Positions 9,001 to 15,389 of a stretch of DNA of 29,545 bases are shown here, in pieces. The position numbers were made by a program, and so were the translations under genes. Origin of the DNA: a virus. The notes under the pieces are model-generated. The model was not told the origin of the DNA, ran no database searches, and saw only the letters and a list, made by a program, of their open reading frames with translations. The DNA lies in IMG/VR virus record IMGVR_UViG_3300025732_000195, positions 1 through 29,545 of that record. One strand, 5' to 3'. Each line of letters opens with the position of its first letter. Within the stretch, counting starts at the first letter, position 1.

Positions 9001-11470
9001 TGCGCACAGATGTATCTTCATCTGCTGCAAAAATAACTCGTGTGCCTTCTACAAAAGTGTAACCAGCGGTAGTGTAACTGGTAGATCCTTCGATGTTAGA
9101 AAAAGCATCTGTGGCTTCAAAATCAATAATATCAACTGGCGCTTTGCCTGACGTTCCCATGTTCCACAGACGCATTCCTGGTCTGAATTGAATAATTGGT
9201 CTCTTGGCTCTGTAGTTGTTGTCCAATACTGCGGTAGTGTTATTGTACTCAGCCGTGGCATTGAGTACATCAATATGGAACCAACGATTACTTCTAGACC
9301 ATGCATTTAAATCTTTACTTGCACGATTAATGGTCAAATAGTCTGGTTGAGCAGGTTCTGAAGCTATAGTACTGTCGTCTGCATCTTCTACATAGAGTTC
9401 TGGCACAACATAATTTGTTGTAGGCAAAAGTTCAATTGCAGTACCTACACCACTCACGTAATATTCTCTATTGCTAATAGCCGTAGCCACTGCGGTGCCT
9501 ATACCGCTGGCCAACACCACCGCAGGACCACCTTCCACTGCGCTAACAGTAAATTTTATCCCGTTAGCTGAAATTGATCTTACATAGTAGGTCTGGCCGG
9601 GATTGAGACCGCCCAGTGACGGTGAAGAAAATACTACTTGTTGACCTACGTACAAATCTGTAGCATTGTTGTAGGTAATATAGTTTGTACCAGCTTCGGT
9701 GGCTGTGTATTCAAATTCAGACAAGCCAGATGCATAACTGCTAGGAGACACATCACCAACGAAGCGAACCCGCAAGCCGTTGCTGAATGTTACACCATTG
9801 GGACTGGTATAATTTTGACGACCTAGTATTTCGTCCACATATATCACATTGGTTTGTGTTTGTTCTATTAATTTAATACGTCCAAATATTTCTGGGTCTG
9901 TTCCGTCTTGATAATACAAGGTATCTTGTACTGCTGACAATAGAGGAATTTGTTGAAATTGTCCGGTGGCATCTTTGTACCATTGAGTATTACTATAGGT
10001 CAGACCGTATCCAATAGTAAACTTTTCCAACGATGCAATATCAGATACCTTGTTCAATTGTATGTACATGATACCTGCAATGTTTTCGTAACTGATTTGA
10101 TACTTTTGATAGCGTTGATTAGGTGCAATATCAATGGTGTAATCATAAGGCACACTGTCATAGCTGCCTGCCACACCCACATTAGATGGATCATCTATCA
10201 GTGGATCAAAGAAACTAGTACGATACCAGCCACCTGCTTCAGTATCTTCTATGGGGTTGGTAAACACCAGAGTACGACCATCAAGATTTGTAATCCCGTC
10301 AATACCATTGTATTGGTTGATAAATTCGCTGACTGGTTGATTGTTAATTTGTGCAAACTGCATGTCTGTTAACAAATCAACTGTACCAATATTGGTCAAG
10401 TTGTAATAGAAACTCTGTGCGTCTTTGTACGGAACATTAAAAGTAATGGTGCCTAAATCTTCACCGTTATTGATTACTCCCAGTATGTTTCTACTACTGA
10501 TGTTGGGAGTAGCAGGTAACGTTCCTGACACTCCTGGAGCAGTCTGAATCCAAAAACCCGGTCCGGTGCCTGGTGTACCATCAACAATGTTTAAAATACC
10601 TTGCATGCTGCCTTGATTTTGAGCCACATAGTATAATGTATCAGGAGCATCTTGTGGTACTGTAAATGTTACCAGGCCAGAACTGGCACCATTGCGGCTG
10701 ACTCCTTGTGTGTAAGCGTCTCCTGTACCAGTGGTAGCTGAGGTTTTGATCCAAAAAGGATATACTCCATCTAGAGTTAAATTAAACACATAAGTATTGC
10801 CGCGAGCTAGTTCCAGACTAGGATTGTTTTGAAAATCAATTACATAGGCCGTGGTGCCTGAATTTTTTACTCGATAATTAACAGTTTCTTTAGTGTTTTG
10901 GGCAACTTGAAAAGTATAATTGCCACCGCGCACCAATTCAATCACCGGATTGTCACCATTAATGCCAGAAAAACTATAGACCCCATTGGCTCGAGTTACT
11001 GTAAAATTGTCTGAGGTAGGGACGCCCGTAGCTCCAACATCTACCACATCTGGGCCACCAGGTACCCAAAAATATTGTGAAAAATTCACAAATGCATCAA
11101 AATCTACAAAAGGATCCCAGGTATAGTATTCACTAGAGTACAGCCGATCTGGGCGATTGCTGTTACCGCCTTGGAATCCAATAGCATCGTTTAGTCCAGG
11201 ATAGGTAATAGCATTGCGAATCTGGCTGGTTTCAGGTATGAGGCTAACTACTCCAGGTTCCAATTGGTAATTGGCTCTGGTAGCTGTGGGTTCAACCACA
11301 TACTTGTCGTTGGGATTAACTCCCGGGCCCACCGAGCGCCCAATAAAGCCTTGTGTTTTTCTAAAGTTAGGCTCTTGGATCAGTTGATCAAGAGTAGCGG
11401 CCAAAAATTGTTTGTTAGCATCAGTCTGAAAAATTTCAGGAAGAAAATCTACACTACGAACTGTTGCCAT
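1..11470 (-). CDS. Giant baseplate/tail structural protein in the gp7 position (C-terminus beyond window)
   Basis: One reading frame runs from the ATG at 11470 to the left edge, giving at least 3,823 codons; I read most of it in frame and met no stop. The start follows a GGAG ribosome site 7 bases upstream and overlaps the gp6 stop (TAATG). It follows gp6, where T4 has wedge protein gp7 (about 1,000 residues), so a baseplate wedge or peripheral role is inferred. Residues 1-150 are aromatic and Asn/Pro-rich and begin MATVRSVDFLPEIF. Residues about 205-300 resemble a cupredoxin-like fold without metal ligands. The middle (about 1250-2350) is Trp/Tyr-rich with LNG...DYT beta modules. Residues 2377-3286 hold seven FG-GAP motifs with long inserts. 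No signal peptide or catalytic motif was seen. It could combine several T4 wedge or fibre functions in one chain. The structural call is fairly sure; the exact role is not. Confidence 0.85.
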   Translation of the reverse strand, partial: MATVRSVDFLPEIFQTDANKQFLAATLDQLIQEPNFRKTQGFIGRSVGPGVNPNDKYVVEPTATRANYQLEPGVVSLIPETSQIRNAITYPGLNDAIGFQGGNSNRPDRLYSSEYYTWDPFVDFDAFVNFSQYFWVPGGPDVVDVGATGVPTSDNFTVTRANGVYSFSGINGDNPVIELVRGGNYTFQVAQNTKETVNYRVKNSGTTAYVIDFQNNPSLELARGNTYVFNLTLDGVYPFWIKTSATTGTGDAYTQGVSRNGASSGLVTFTVPQDAPDTLYYVAQNQGSMQGILNIVDGTPGTGPGFWIQTAPGVSGTLPATPNISSRNILGVINNGEDLGTITFNVPYKDAQSFYYNLTNIGTVDLLTDMQFAQINNQPVSEFINQYNGIDGITNLDGRTLVFTNPIEDTEAGGWYRTSFFDPLIDDPSNVGVAGSYDSVPYDYTIDIAPNQRYQKYQISYENIAGIMYIQLNKVSDIASLEKFTIGYGLTYSNTQWYKDATGQFQQIPLLSAVQDTLYYQDGTDPEIFGRIKLIEQTQTNVIYVDEILGRQNYTSPNGVTFSNGLRVRFVGDVSPSSYASGLSEFEYTATEAGTNYITYNNATDLYVGQQVVFSSPSLGGLNPGQTYYVRSISANGIKFTVSAVEGGPAVVLASGIGTAVATAISNREYYVSGVGTAIELLPTTNYVVPELYVEDADDSTIASEPAQPDYLTINRASKDLNAWSRSNRWFHIDVLNATAEYNNTTAVLDNNYRAKRPIIQFRPGMRLWNMGTSGKAPVDIIDFEATDAFSNIEGSTSYTTAGYTFVEGTRVIFAADEDTSVRNKIYIVSFVTPDTVDPLIAQPIITLTQATDGLVLLDESTVCINGTDIAGKTFWYNGIEWVEAQQKTSVQQAPLFNIYNSDGVSFGDGTQYQSTTFAGSKLFSYAVGDTGILDPILQFPLKYLNINNVGDIVFDNNLYVDTFLYVVDNVSVTSDISSGSVREYSSRINYQKLIGWQKAAVDQQLYQQFKFSYTGATLKLDVAALTQTSIAVPVIKIYVGSIFIDPSTYTYTTTDNSTTITLLNTYELTDIVEVLVLSNQTSKVAFYQVPNNLQSNPLNSNSQEFTLGTIRTHYQSICENLQTLQGPVNGANNTRDLGNIIPYGLVILQQSSPLTLAGYFMRSSDFNIFAAMQYNSREYTKFKAQMLDSVLTQNLGFETTAQVLDTAIQNVTLGKLDTQPFYWSDMIPAGITYASNSYTVSFITTNVFDTVQVYDFTTQNYLGLLVYLNGQQLTRGTDYTVATDGPRITVLSPLVPGDIILINEYNTTYGSFLPNTPTKLGLYPSWKPALITQVTSNGTAQFILGHDGSTTPVFDDIRDDVLLEFETRIYNNLKLDDNPVPLTIDDVLPGQFRDTGYTFEEINTIFNSDFLSYCGWNKLDYNQQNYLASNEFTYNYSSSNNRLDNQPLLGAWRGIYRYFYDTEQPSLTPWEMLGLTDEPAWWQDRYGPAPYTSDNLVLWDDLEIGLVADPVAPYTVPNYVRPGLTSVIPTDSEGNLLSPLNSVVGFTPLNTGLNSKFSKSWALGDGGPVEASWYNSSSYPFSVMHVLAVTRPAKFFALFADRDRYRYNLDYDQYLLDDRYRLDANGVEVYGNGTSKASYINWIVDYNRQTGIDSTDLLTADLKNLDVRLCYRMASFSDKQYIKLFTEKSSPNSTNTALLIPDQSYDILLYKNQPFDQVRYSSVAVQKVANGYAVFGFGNSQPYFNILQSQAVGKLATYSSGGITVRIPTFYTDTVIQVPYGFVFSNETTVCDFLASYGKLLDTQGLAFTNTANGYVLDWPRMINEFLYWSQQGWGQDAIINLNPLAAKLEITRPLAVVDSINVETTENLLLNQNSQEIPQRSLNIVRLGNRFSVEPLNLDAISYIDMRFTNYEHMIVLNNQSVFGDLIYDPVTGARQSRLTLVALTTSDWTGSVDTPGFILNQDNVQEWTGLRTYSKGEIVKYKNVYWSALTIVQPTDKFDFNVWTQSDYTQIELGLLPNLANKANQLANSYNINTANIESDNDLLAYGLIGFKPRQYMAALNLDDVSQVNVYRQFLRTKGTILAAELFKQANLGKESADYDIYENWAVQRAVYGANANRSFFELRLNRALLDSNPSLVQVIYPQQASEADQTIFFSDVWRQSFALTSTDILPVTTDLPTDTALPSAGYVNLEDVDITVFDIENAASLAANIDAIQVGTSIWVAKVNSYDWNIYRAQAVPGVIQHVCDNLDGTSRVIFNAQHGLTAGNKLIIKFFDPEINGVYQVLSVANLTTVNIAFNFTGDRVVANGLGLGFTLQTMRVDQASDVINLPYANNILPGAKVWVDNNGSGLWEVLQKNSVFSDIISLNPVLLDAGEQYGASVAQARNRLAALVGSPRYGFGSGTEYGAIYVYVKSYGDQYIPVSPIGTSDSILTVETTGVRGLGNAADFGNQTWAAAGASASQGTASLANVGYAFVIFRDPLLGEPGSIPYTTWQLLTPPTAPDRAVAGEMGYSVAVSQDERWIYVGAPGANQVHAYGQVDWQQQQLKVFADGSTKSWNINNSIQIDNIYQLKVTLNRQVQTVGVDYTITDLNTVTFINTPGLVNATAIVPGTEYTILTVGTTDFVSIGAASNTVGVTFTATGSATGSGTVLEETLIEFARYNSYQIPYTAVTQNLADDLDANGRRLGLATVETDNIYSFSIKLNGNLLRPNLDYTFAGTTVTFLISFISADILVVSAKEYFTYVYTIDSSDVTGGLTAGDRFGHSVCCTTDGRQVLIGTPYKAIANAIDTVSSTGLAAAGSAAYSNLSQYSTSGSGFGAKFDVSRSDSSYVVTVVRGGQDYAVNDTITILGTSLGGTGVNNLTITVNEVETFTEAGSTYVFDRSVQKFIYGTDGSTIDFTVLGSVTGPVSVLLNGQFLINQQNSVDAGPGLINTFTVNGNIITINADLVTGDIIEIETNQFQQVQEIDQNIIAEFSNFGQATDICSNNCSLYVGEPQSSQQVFKGGVVERFVNQSRVYGTITSTIPMADLDNGDTICVNNIEVVVPGSWSSSTGYDVNTVVYNTSGSTAQIYVSIQNVPAFTALTNTAYWTQLESTTVLASVEVRALAQQISLSVLNVLATVDAAGYLTLSVKNSDAAPEFNKLQVAPGTIGSTFDDLGFETFVWTQTITSPYPTEYAGFGASLSIDDSAVNLVVGAPQGTLYLEAEFDDGTTFFDAGSTVFFSIIVQSGSVYTYDYLPSSTLLITNPGKFVFGQQINNADVAPYDGFGTAVNYTSGVLMAGAPKNDYSDSTADFGAVFVFENATRTPSWTVLRQQQPVVDIRLLNSVFLYDRITSAKSEFLDFINPLQGRILGAARQNLDYIGAVDPASYNVGFVNITGTTWGAEHIGELWWDVSSLRFIDPNQDSIVYASRRWAQLFPGSEVDVYQWVVSDQPPGSYTGEGVPLNTASYTVNTKLTVDGTFATEYYFWVRGITVTATQLGKTLPASTVASYIQDPRASGIAYMAPINASTIALYNSADYIEASDTIISIEFDRELTNDNVHVEYELIPQDRADGFLSSNLYRKFLDSFCGVDTFGNLVPDPNLSPAERYGVQFRPRQSMFVDRFAALKNYLTKANAILAQYPIVETRIFNLLNSSEPEPSQITVVNGVTVTNWNLRVATQEILGFQEPIWSNPNGPIPIGYKYLVVSDSDNRGLWTIYTVQNSDVTAGQRVLVLTSVQGYNTPDYWSYIVWNRPGYNPSTKVITEVANYAALSTLTVDVGSSVKVTANAQGKYEIYLRTDTGWERVVLQDGTIKFSAELWDYALGRFGFDLEVFDAQYY
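1613..4342 (-). other. FG-GAP beta-propeller domain inside the giant protein (seven motifs)
   Basis: Seven segments fit the FG-GAP pattern (F/Y-G-x-S/A-V ... I/V-x-V-G-A/S-P, often then G-x-V-x-V-Y/F). They lie at 4232-4342 (YGASVAQ...LVGSPR...IYVYV), 4034-4126 (DFGNQTWAAAGAS...VIF), 3857-3943 (GYSVAVSQDERWIYVGAPG), 3122-3187 (DRFGHSV...VLIGTP), 2477-2536 (NFGQATD...LYVGEP), 1871-1936 (AGFGASL...LVVGAP) and 1613-1669 (DGFGTAV...LMAGAP). These are residues 2377, 2449, 2510, 2762, 2979, 3179 and 3268 onwards. The first three are spaced like propeller blades (61-72 residues); later ones are pushed apart by inserts of roughly 130-190 residues. FG-GAP repeats form the seven-bladed propeller of integrin alpha chains and some bacterial surface proteins. 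The motifs are seen; the fold and any binding role are inferred. Confidence 0.7.
10570..10860 (-). other. Cupredoxin-like domain without metal ligands (residues ~205-300 of giant protein)
   Basis: The segment reads LELARGNTYVFNLT ... DGVYPFWI ... GDAYTQGV ... VTFTVPQDAPDTLYYVAQNQ then GSMQGILNI. This follows the layout of small cupredoxin-like domains common in marine phage and bacterial proteins, which usually carry a His in the GHPF segment and a Cys, His and Met in a LYYYCxxHxxM segment. Here the first His is replaced (GVYPF) and the LYY segment has Val/Ala and Gln instead of Cys and His; only Met remains. Metal binding is therefore unlikely and the fold is probably used structurally. A partial second copy (IELVRGGNYTFQV) precedes it. 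Confidence 0.5.
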
Positions 11471-14400
11471 TAAATTACTCCGCTACCAGGGGCAGTACGC
11501 AAGTTGGTACTGGTCAATGCTTCAATTACTTCAATGTTATTGATAGTGGCACCATTAGCAAATATTTCATTTGGCTCTGAGCGTATTTCGTACAAGTCGC
11601 CAAAGTACTTTTGTGGGTTCAACGGAACCAAAACAACTGAACTAATAATACTACCCAAATTACTATGTAGGTAGGCCGCAAGTTCTGAAAAGTAAAAAGT
11701 ATCTCCAAAGTTCCATTTATCAATGCTAAAATATGTATTCATTGCAGCAACTACAGAACTTTTTATTTCACTAGTACTAGCAGTTGAACCGCTAGCTCTA
11801 ATGACTTTAATAGTGGCACGTAGTTCTTGTGCTGCTTTTTGTCCAAACAATGGTTTGAACACAACAGAATTTAAAATAATATTGTCGCTCAGCATCTTGT
11901 AGTTCTGCAGACCTTGATAAGTGGTTGTTAATTCATCAAGGGTCGGGGCGTCAGGTTCAATCACTGTGTCTGTAGTATCCTGAATCCAGTTTTGATATGC
12001 AGTATAATAGGCCAAAGTAACCACATATAAATCAATAATATTAGTAGTGCCTGGATCAATGCGTGTAGTTAAAGGGGCATTGTGTCTATATTGAAAATAT
12101 AAATTTTGTCGACCTGTTTTGGCCAGCCATTCTGTACTGACATCAATCAAGGTTCTTAGTCCTGTGGCGCCCACGCTCAATTGATAAAATGCTTCGTCGG
12201 TGTAGGCATAAAAAATCTGGCCTGGAGACCACTCAGTCTTGGCCAACTCAATATCATCTAGAGTGGCATAGTCACTGACGACTTCGCCCTGAGCTACTAA
12301 AAGATAACGTTGTAAATTATCAAAGTCCACTGTTTTTTGTAGGTATACATACTTTTGCGTAGGGTCTACAGAAGGAGCAACAATGTCAGCAAAAAAATCA
12401 GGGTTGTCAGGTACACCATCGTTGTCACTGTCACGATAACTGACCAGCACTTGAAAATCGTCCACATAGCCGTCAGACTCAACAGGTTGTCCAGTAATTG
12501 TCATGATAATATCTCCAGACAAATGATCGGTAGAGTCAGGTTTGGTGTTTACTGCTAAAACATTAATATAGTCCTTGATCACTGTGCCAGTTCGTGAATC
12601 GTAAATTTGTGATCCATCATAGAAGAAAAAGCGTGTGCTCAATACTGAACCAAAGTAATAGGCTAAGCCACGGAAAGTGATTGTGTAATTTTGATTTTGA
12701 ACCACAAACTGGACCAACCAAGATGCATCTTGATTTGTGCCTGATGTAGATCCTGCGTTGGCTTGACTAAATGCACTGCCAGCCGCTAGGTTGGTACTGG
12801 TGATCAAGTACCAGCTGTAAGGAGTTCCAGTAATATCACCATTACTGTCGTAGCCAATACCAAAGTTACGATTGAGCAAAATTTGTTCAGCCATGGCCTG
12901 TTCCAATGCCAATGGCAAGTCTGAAACAAACAGTGGAATAATAGTATCAACTAGGGCACCAGTTGGTATAAAATTATTCAGCGTGATAGGGCCTGCACCT
13001 GAACTGAGATTTCCAAGTCCATTGTTGTATCCAGTGCCTTGTATGCTCAATGGACTGGCCCAAATTTCCAGTGTTTCGTCGGCGCGACTGGGTGTGCCAG
13101 GCTTGAGTCTATTGTTAGCGTCAAAGTAGTAACCAGCAGGTGGTACAAATTTTATCAAACTGCCCACTGCCACATACCTAAAATTGGTAGTGGTAGTAAG
13201 TCCTACAGGAATTGGGGTACCGTTGGGCCAAGTTGCAGATGTCACTGCATTTCTAAAATAACCAGTTGTTTCATTGGCCAAGGTGGTACTCTGATTCCAG
13301 GTGGCGTCCGGAACCCAGGTAGTGCCGCCATATGTGGGCAGAGTAGACTCAGTTACCCTTGGAAAGTTAGCATAGTAAAACTGCTTCATGGTAGTTTCAG
13401 CTAGGCCAGGTTGTACCTGATTGGAAATCACATCCGCTATTTCATTTCGGTTAGTGTATGAAAACAAAATAGTGGGCAATATGTTTTGTTCCCACAGCCC
13501 GCCATCAGCACCAAAACTGTTGGTGCTAGAATATTTGCCTGTGTTGTCCACAAGGTCAAGATAACGGCTGGTACCAATTGAGGCACGATTCACAGCCTTG
13601 CTTTTCACAATTGAATTGTATTGTGTGTACGGGAAGAGATTGTAGTCTTCGCCGTTGACCATACGATTTTGAGTGTAGTATTGTGCAGGCGCACGTTGTT
13701 TGATTTGATCGATAGTTTCACGTGCCTGGCTATTGCTCACAGGTCTTGTGATACCGCAGGTGAATGTGATGGTTTCTAGATTGCCGTTGCGACTGATGTA
13801 ACTGATGGGAATAGTTACACTCTGCATTTCTTCAGGATTGATAATGTATTGCAATCCGTTTGATGCACGAACATAGGCACGGAACGTACCTACTGGGATC
13901 TCTGAAAACACACCGTCGCCAAACACCAAGGTGATTTGATCATTGGTACGTGATGTCACTGTGTAGATTGGACGCAAAGTGGTTCCAATTTGTTCAGCAG
14001 CCGCTGCATAAATGTTTTCTGTGTATTCCCATTCGCGGTTGATATTGCCCACATTATCCAGCTGATACAACCAACGGTCTTCGTTGTTGACACCTTCAAT
14101 ATTGATGTTTACTGTGCGGTTGCTAATTTTTTCAGCCAAGTTAAAATCTTGATTCTGTAACACACCTTGTTTGAACATAAAAAAGTAACCTGTATTGGCA
14201 GATTGAAATCCCAGTTGATCGTTTCTAAACAAAATGTTAAAAGGCTGGTTCGCTCTTGGACTTGGTTCGTACAAATAATCTGCGCCCACCGATGTAGATG
14301 TCATGGCTTCAAATGGCATGTTTACACCATCAACAGTGGCTGTATAAGGCACAATTGGCAAATAACCAGGTACCAAGTTAATACCATATTCGTCTGTTCT

Positions 14401-14946
14401 TACGCCTAAAATGGTCTGGCGGTTACCGGGACGTCCTACTCGTTGAGTATTAACAAGGCTGGCATTGATAATGGTAGTAAATTGTTCTTGCCAATCTGGA
14501 TTAGTAGGGTCTGCCCAGTTAACTGTGACATTGCTTAAATTTATTCCTTGATAGTCTATAACATTTTCTGTTGTTGTTACTGAAAAAACTTTGAGTAATC
14601 CTTGGGCAGCGGTATTTCGTTTGGCAGTATAACTAACCAAGTTAGCAAGACGCACAACAGAATCCCTACGTTCTGCCGTGTCCATGTAGTTTTCGCGAGT
14701 GTTTAAGTCAGTGCGGAAGGCCAGGGCTTGGCCCATGAAGGCCATGACATCTAGTAATGCAATAAACTCTGACGACTCAATGTAGTCATTGAATGTCTCA
14801 GGATAGTACAAACGCAAATAATCAATAAAACTCTTACGTAGTGTTTCAAAGTCGTAGCTTTGAAAATCGGCTTCGCGATAAGTTTGATAGATCTGTTTCC
14901 AGTCCTCAACTCCAAATATTGCCGTTTGTCTTGTTGTTGTTGCCAT
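11470..14946 (-). CDS. 6: Baseplate wedge protein gp6-like
   Basis: This 1,158-residue protein matches the T4 gp6 wedge family in its N-terminal third: a Tyr-rich start, then SYDFETLRKSFIDYLRLYYP, then IALLDVMAFMGQALAFRTDL and RRDSVVRLANLVSYTAKRN, the helical region common to gp6 proteins. In T4, gp6 forms a ring that joins neighbouring wedges and drives the baseplate change at contraction. It lies between gp25 and the giant gp7-position gene, the T4-type order around gp25, gp6 and gp7. It is much longer than T4 gp6 (about 660 residues); the extra length is mainly beta-rich sequence in the middle (about residues 450-900). The ATG has an AGAGG site 10 bases upstream, and a GATAAATA late-promoter-like sequence lies 21 bases upstream. 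Its stop overlaps the next start by one base. Confidence 0.85.
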   Translation of the reverse strand: MATTTRQTAIFGVEDWKQIYQTYREADFQSYDFETLRKSFIDYLRLYYPETFNDYIESSEFIALLDVMAFMGQALAFRTDLNTRENYMDTAERRDSVVRLANLVSYTAKRNTAAQGLLKVFSVTTTENVIDYQGINLSNVTVNWADPTNPDWQEQFTTIINASLVNTQRVGRPGNRQTILGVRTDEYGINLVPGYLPIVPYTATVDGVNMPFEAMTSTSVGADYLYEPSPRANQPFNILFRNDQLGFQSANTGYFFMFKQGVLQNQDFNLAEKISNRTVNINIEGVNNEDRWLYQLDNVGNINREWEYTENIYAAAAEQIGTTLRPIYTVTSRTNDQITLVFGDGVFSEIPVGTFRAYVRASNGLQYIINPEEMQSVTIPISYISRNGNLETITFTCGITRPVSNSQARETIDQIKQRAPAQYYTQNRMVNGEDYNLFPYTQYNSIVKSKAVNRASIGTSRYLDLVDNTGKYSSTNSFGADGGLWEQNILPTILFSYTNRNEIADVISNQVQPGLAETTMKQFYYANFPRVTESTLPTYGGTTWVPDATWNQSTTLANETTGYFRNAVTSATWPNGTPIPVGLTTTTNFRYVAVGSLIKFVPPAGYYFDANNRLKPGTPSRADETLEIWASPLSIQGTGYNNGLGNLSSGAGPITLNNFIPTGALVDTIIPLFVSDLPLALEQAMAEQILLNRNFGIGYDSNGDITGTPYSWYLITSTNLAAGSAFSQANAGSTSGTNQDASWLVQFVVQNQNYTITFRGLAYYFGSVLSTRFFFYDGSQIYDSRTGTVIKDYINVLAVNTKPDSTDHLSGDIIMTITGQPVESDGYVDDFQVLVSYRDSDNDGVPDNPDFFADIVAPSVDPTQKYVYLQKTVDFDNLQRYLLVAQGEVVSDYATLDDIELAKTEWSPGQIFYAYTDEAFYQLSVGATGLRTLIDVSTEWLAKTGRQNLYFQYRHNAPLTTRIDPGTTNIIDLYVVTLAYYTAYQNWIQDTTDTVIEPDAPTLDELTTTYQGLQNYKMLSDNIILNSVVFKPLFGQKAAQELRATIKVIRASGSTASTSEIKSSVVAAMNTYFSIDKWNFGDTFYFSELAAYLHSNLGSIISSVVLVPLNPQKYFGDLYEIRSEPNEIFANGATINNIEVIEALTSTNLRTAPGSGVI
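11478..11481 (-). promoter_or_regulatory. Ribosome binding site fixing the start of the giant gene
   Basis: GGAG lies 7 bases before the ATG at 11470, inside the last codons of gp6. It supports this ATG as the start and indicates coupling through the one-base TAATG overlap. Confidence 0.65.
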
Positions 14947-14967
14947 CTTAGATATGCCTCTGTGTTT

Positions 14968-14975
14968 TATTTATC
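14968..14975 (-). promoter_or_regulatory. Candidate T4-type late promoter before gp6
   Basis: The minus strand reads GATAAATA, one base from the T4 late consensus TATAAATA. It lies in the 48-base gap between gp25 and gp6, 21 bases before the gp6 ATG. A start about 6 bases downstream would leave a short leader carrying the AGAGG ribosome site. T4-like late promoters are recognised by polymerase carrying gp55, which this phage encodes. The position is convincing; the sequence alone is short. Confidence 0.55.
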
Positions 14976-14994
14976 GGGGCTGAAAACGGCTTAG

Positions 14995-15372
14995 TTATAC
15001 ATAGGAGGCATTGCGCTGTTGAAAATCAAAGAAAATACTCAACCTCTCGGCATTGGTACTGGGAACCACTGTGAGTTCTATTTGTATTAAAATACCGTTA
15101 TTTTGTGGGAACGTTTGGATGTCGCTGATGTAGATTCTAGGATCACCGCCGGCCACTCGCTGAATTTCTGTTTCAATGGCCTGTTGTAATTCTTCCAGTT
15201 GCGGCTCAAACAGATAATCCCATATCACAGTGCCATAACCTGGTCTCCCAGGCAGTTGTCCTTGGCGAATATTAAACGCATTCAACAAGTCGCGTTTGAC
15301 CAGTTCAAAATTAGTGAGTGTAAATTTTTTAAACTGATTTTGTGTGTTGAATCCAATAAATTTTTGTATCAT
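14995..15372 (-). CDS. 25: Baseplate wedge protein gp25
   Basis: This 125-residue protein belongs to the gp25 / GPW family (T4 gp25 is 132 residues). Family features are the segment DLLNAFNIRQGQLPGRPGYG followed by TVIWDYLFEP, a helix with repeated Glu (LEELQQAIETEIQR), and a beta-rich C-terminus. gp25 is one of the most conserved parts of contractile tails; it links the wedges to the first sheath ring and is thought to trigger sheath contraction. The ATG at 15372 is the only Met and I see no ribosome site before it. A perfect TATAAATA sequence ends 4 bases upstream, so the message from that promoter would start at or beside the ATG. The gene is 17 bases from the stop of the upstream gene. 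Confidence 0.9.
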   Translation of the reverse strand: MIQKFIGFNTQNQFKKFTLTNFELVKRDLLNAFNIRQGQLPGRPGYGTVIWDYLFEPQLEELQQAIETEIQRVAGGDPRIYISDIQTFPQNNGILIQIELTVVPSTNAERLSIFFDFQQRNASYV

Positions 15373-15376
15373 GCTG

Positions 15377-15384
15377 TATTTATA
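15377..15384 (-). promoter_or_regulatory. Candidate T4-type late promoter before gp25
   Basis: The minus strand carries a perfect TATAAATA in the 17-base gap before gp25. T4 late transcripts begin about 6 bases past this box, which here falls on the gp25 start codon. Either the message is leaderless or the match is fortuitous in an AT-rich gap. The sequence match is exact; use as a promoter is inferred. Confidence 0.5.
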
Positions 15385-15389
15385 GAGCG

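Noticed and set aside
9950-10372. 140-codon plus-strand ORF opposite the giant gene
   Set aside because: The sense strand has a coherent long protein here; the antisense product has erratic composition and no recognisable domain.
13039-13404. 121-codon plus-strand ORF opposite gp6
   Set aside because: It is a shadow of gp6 with no independent support.
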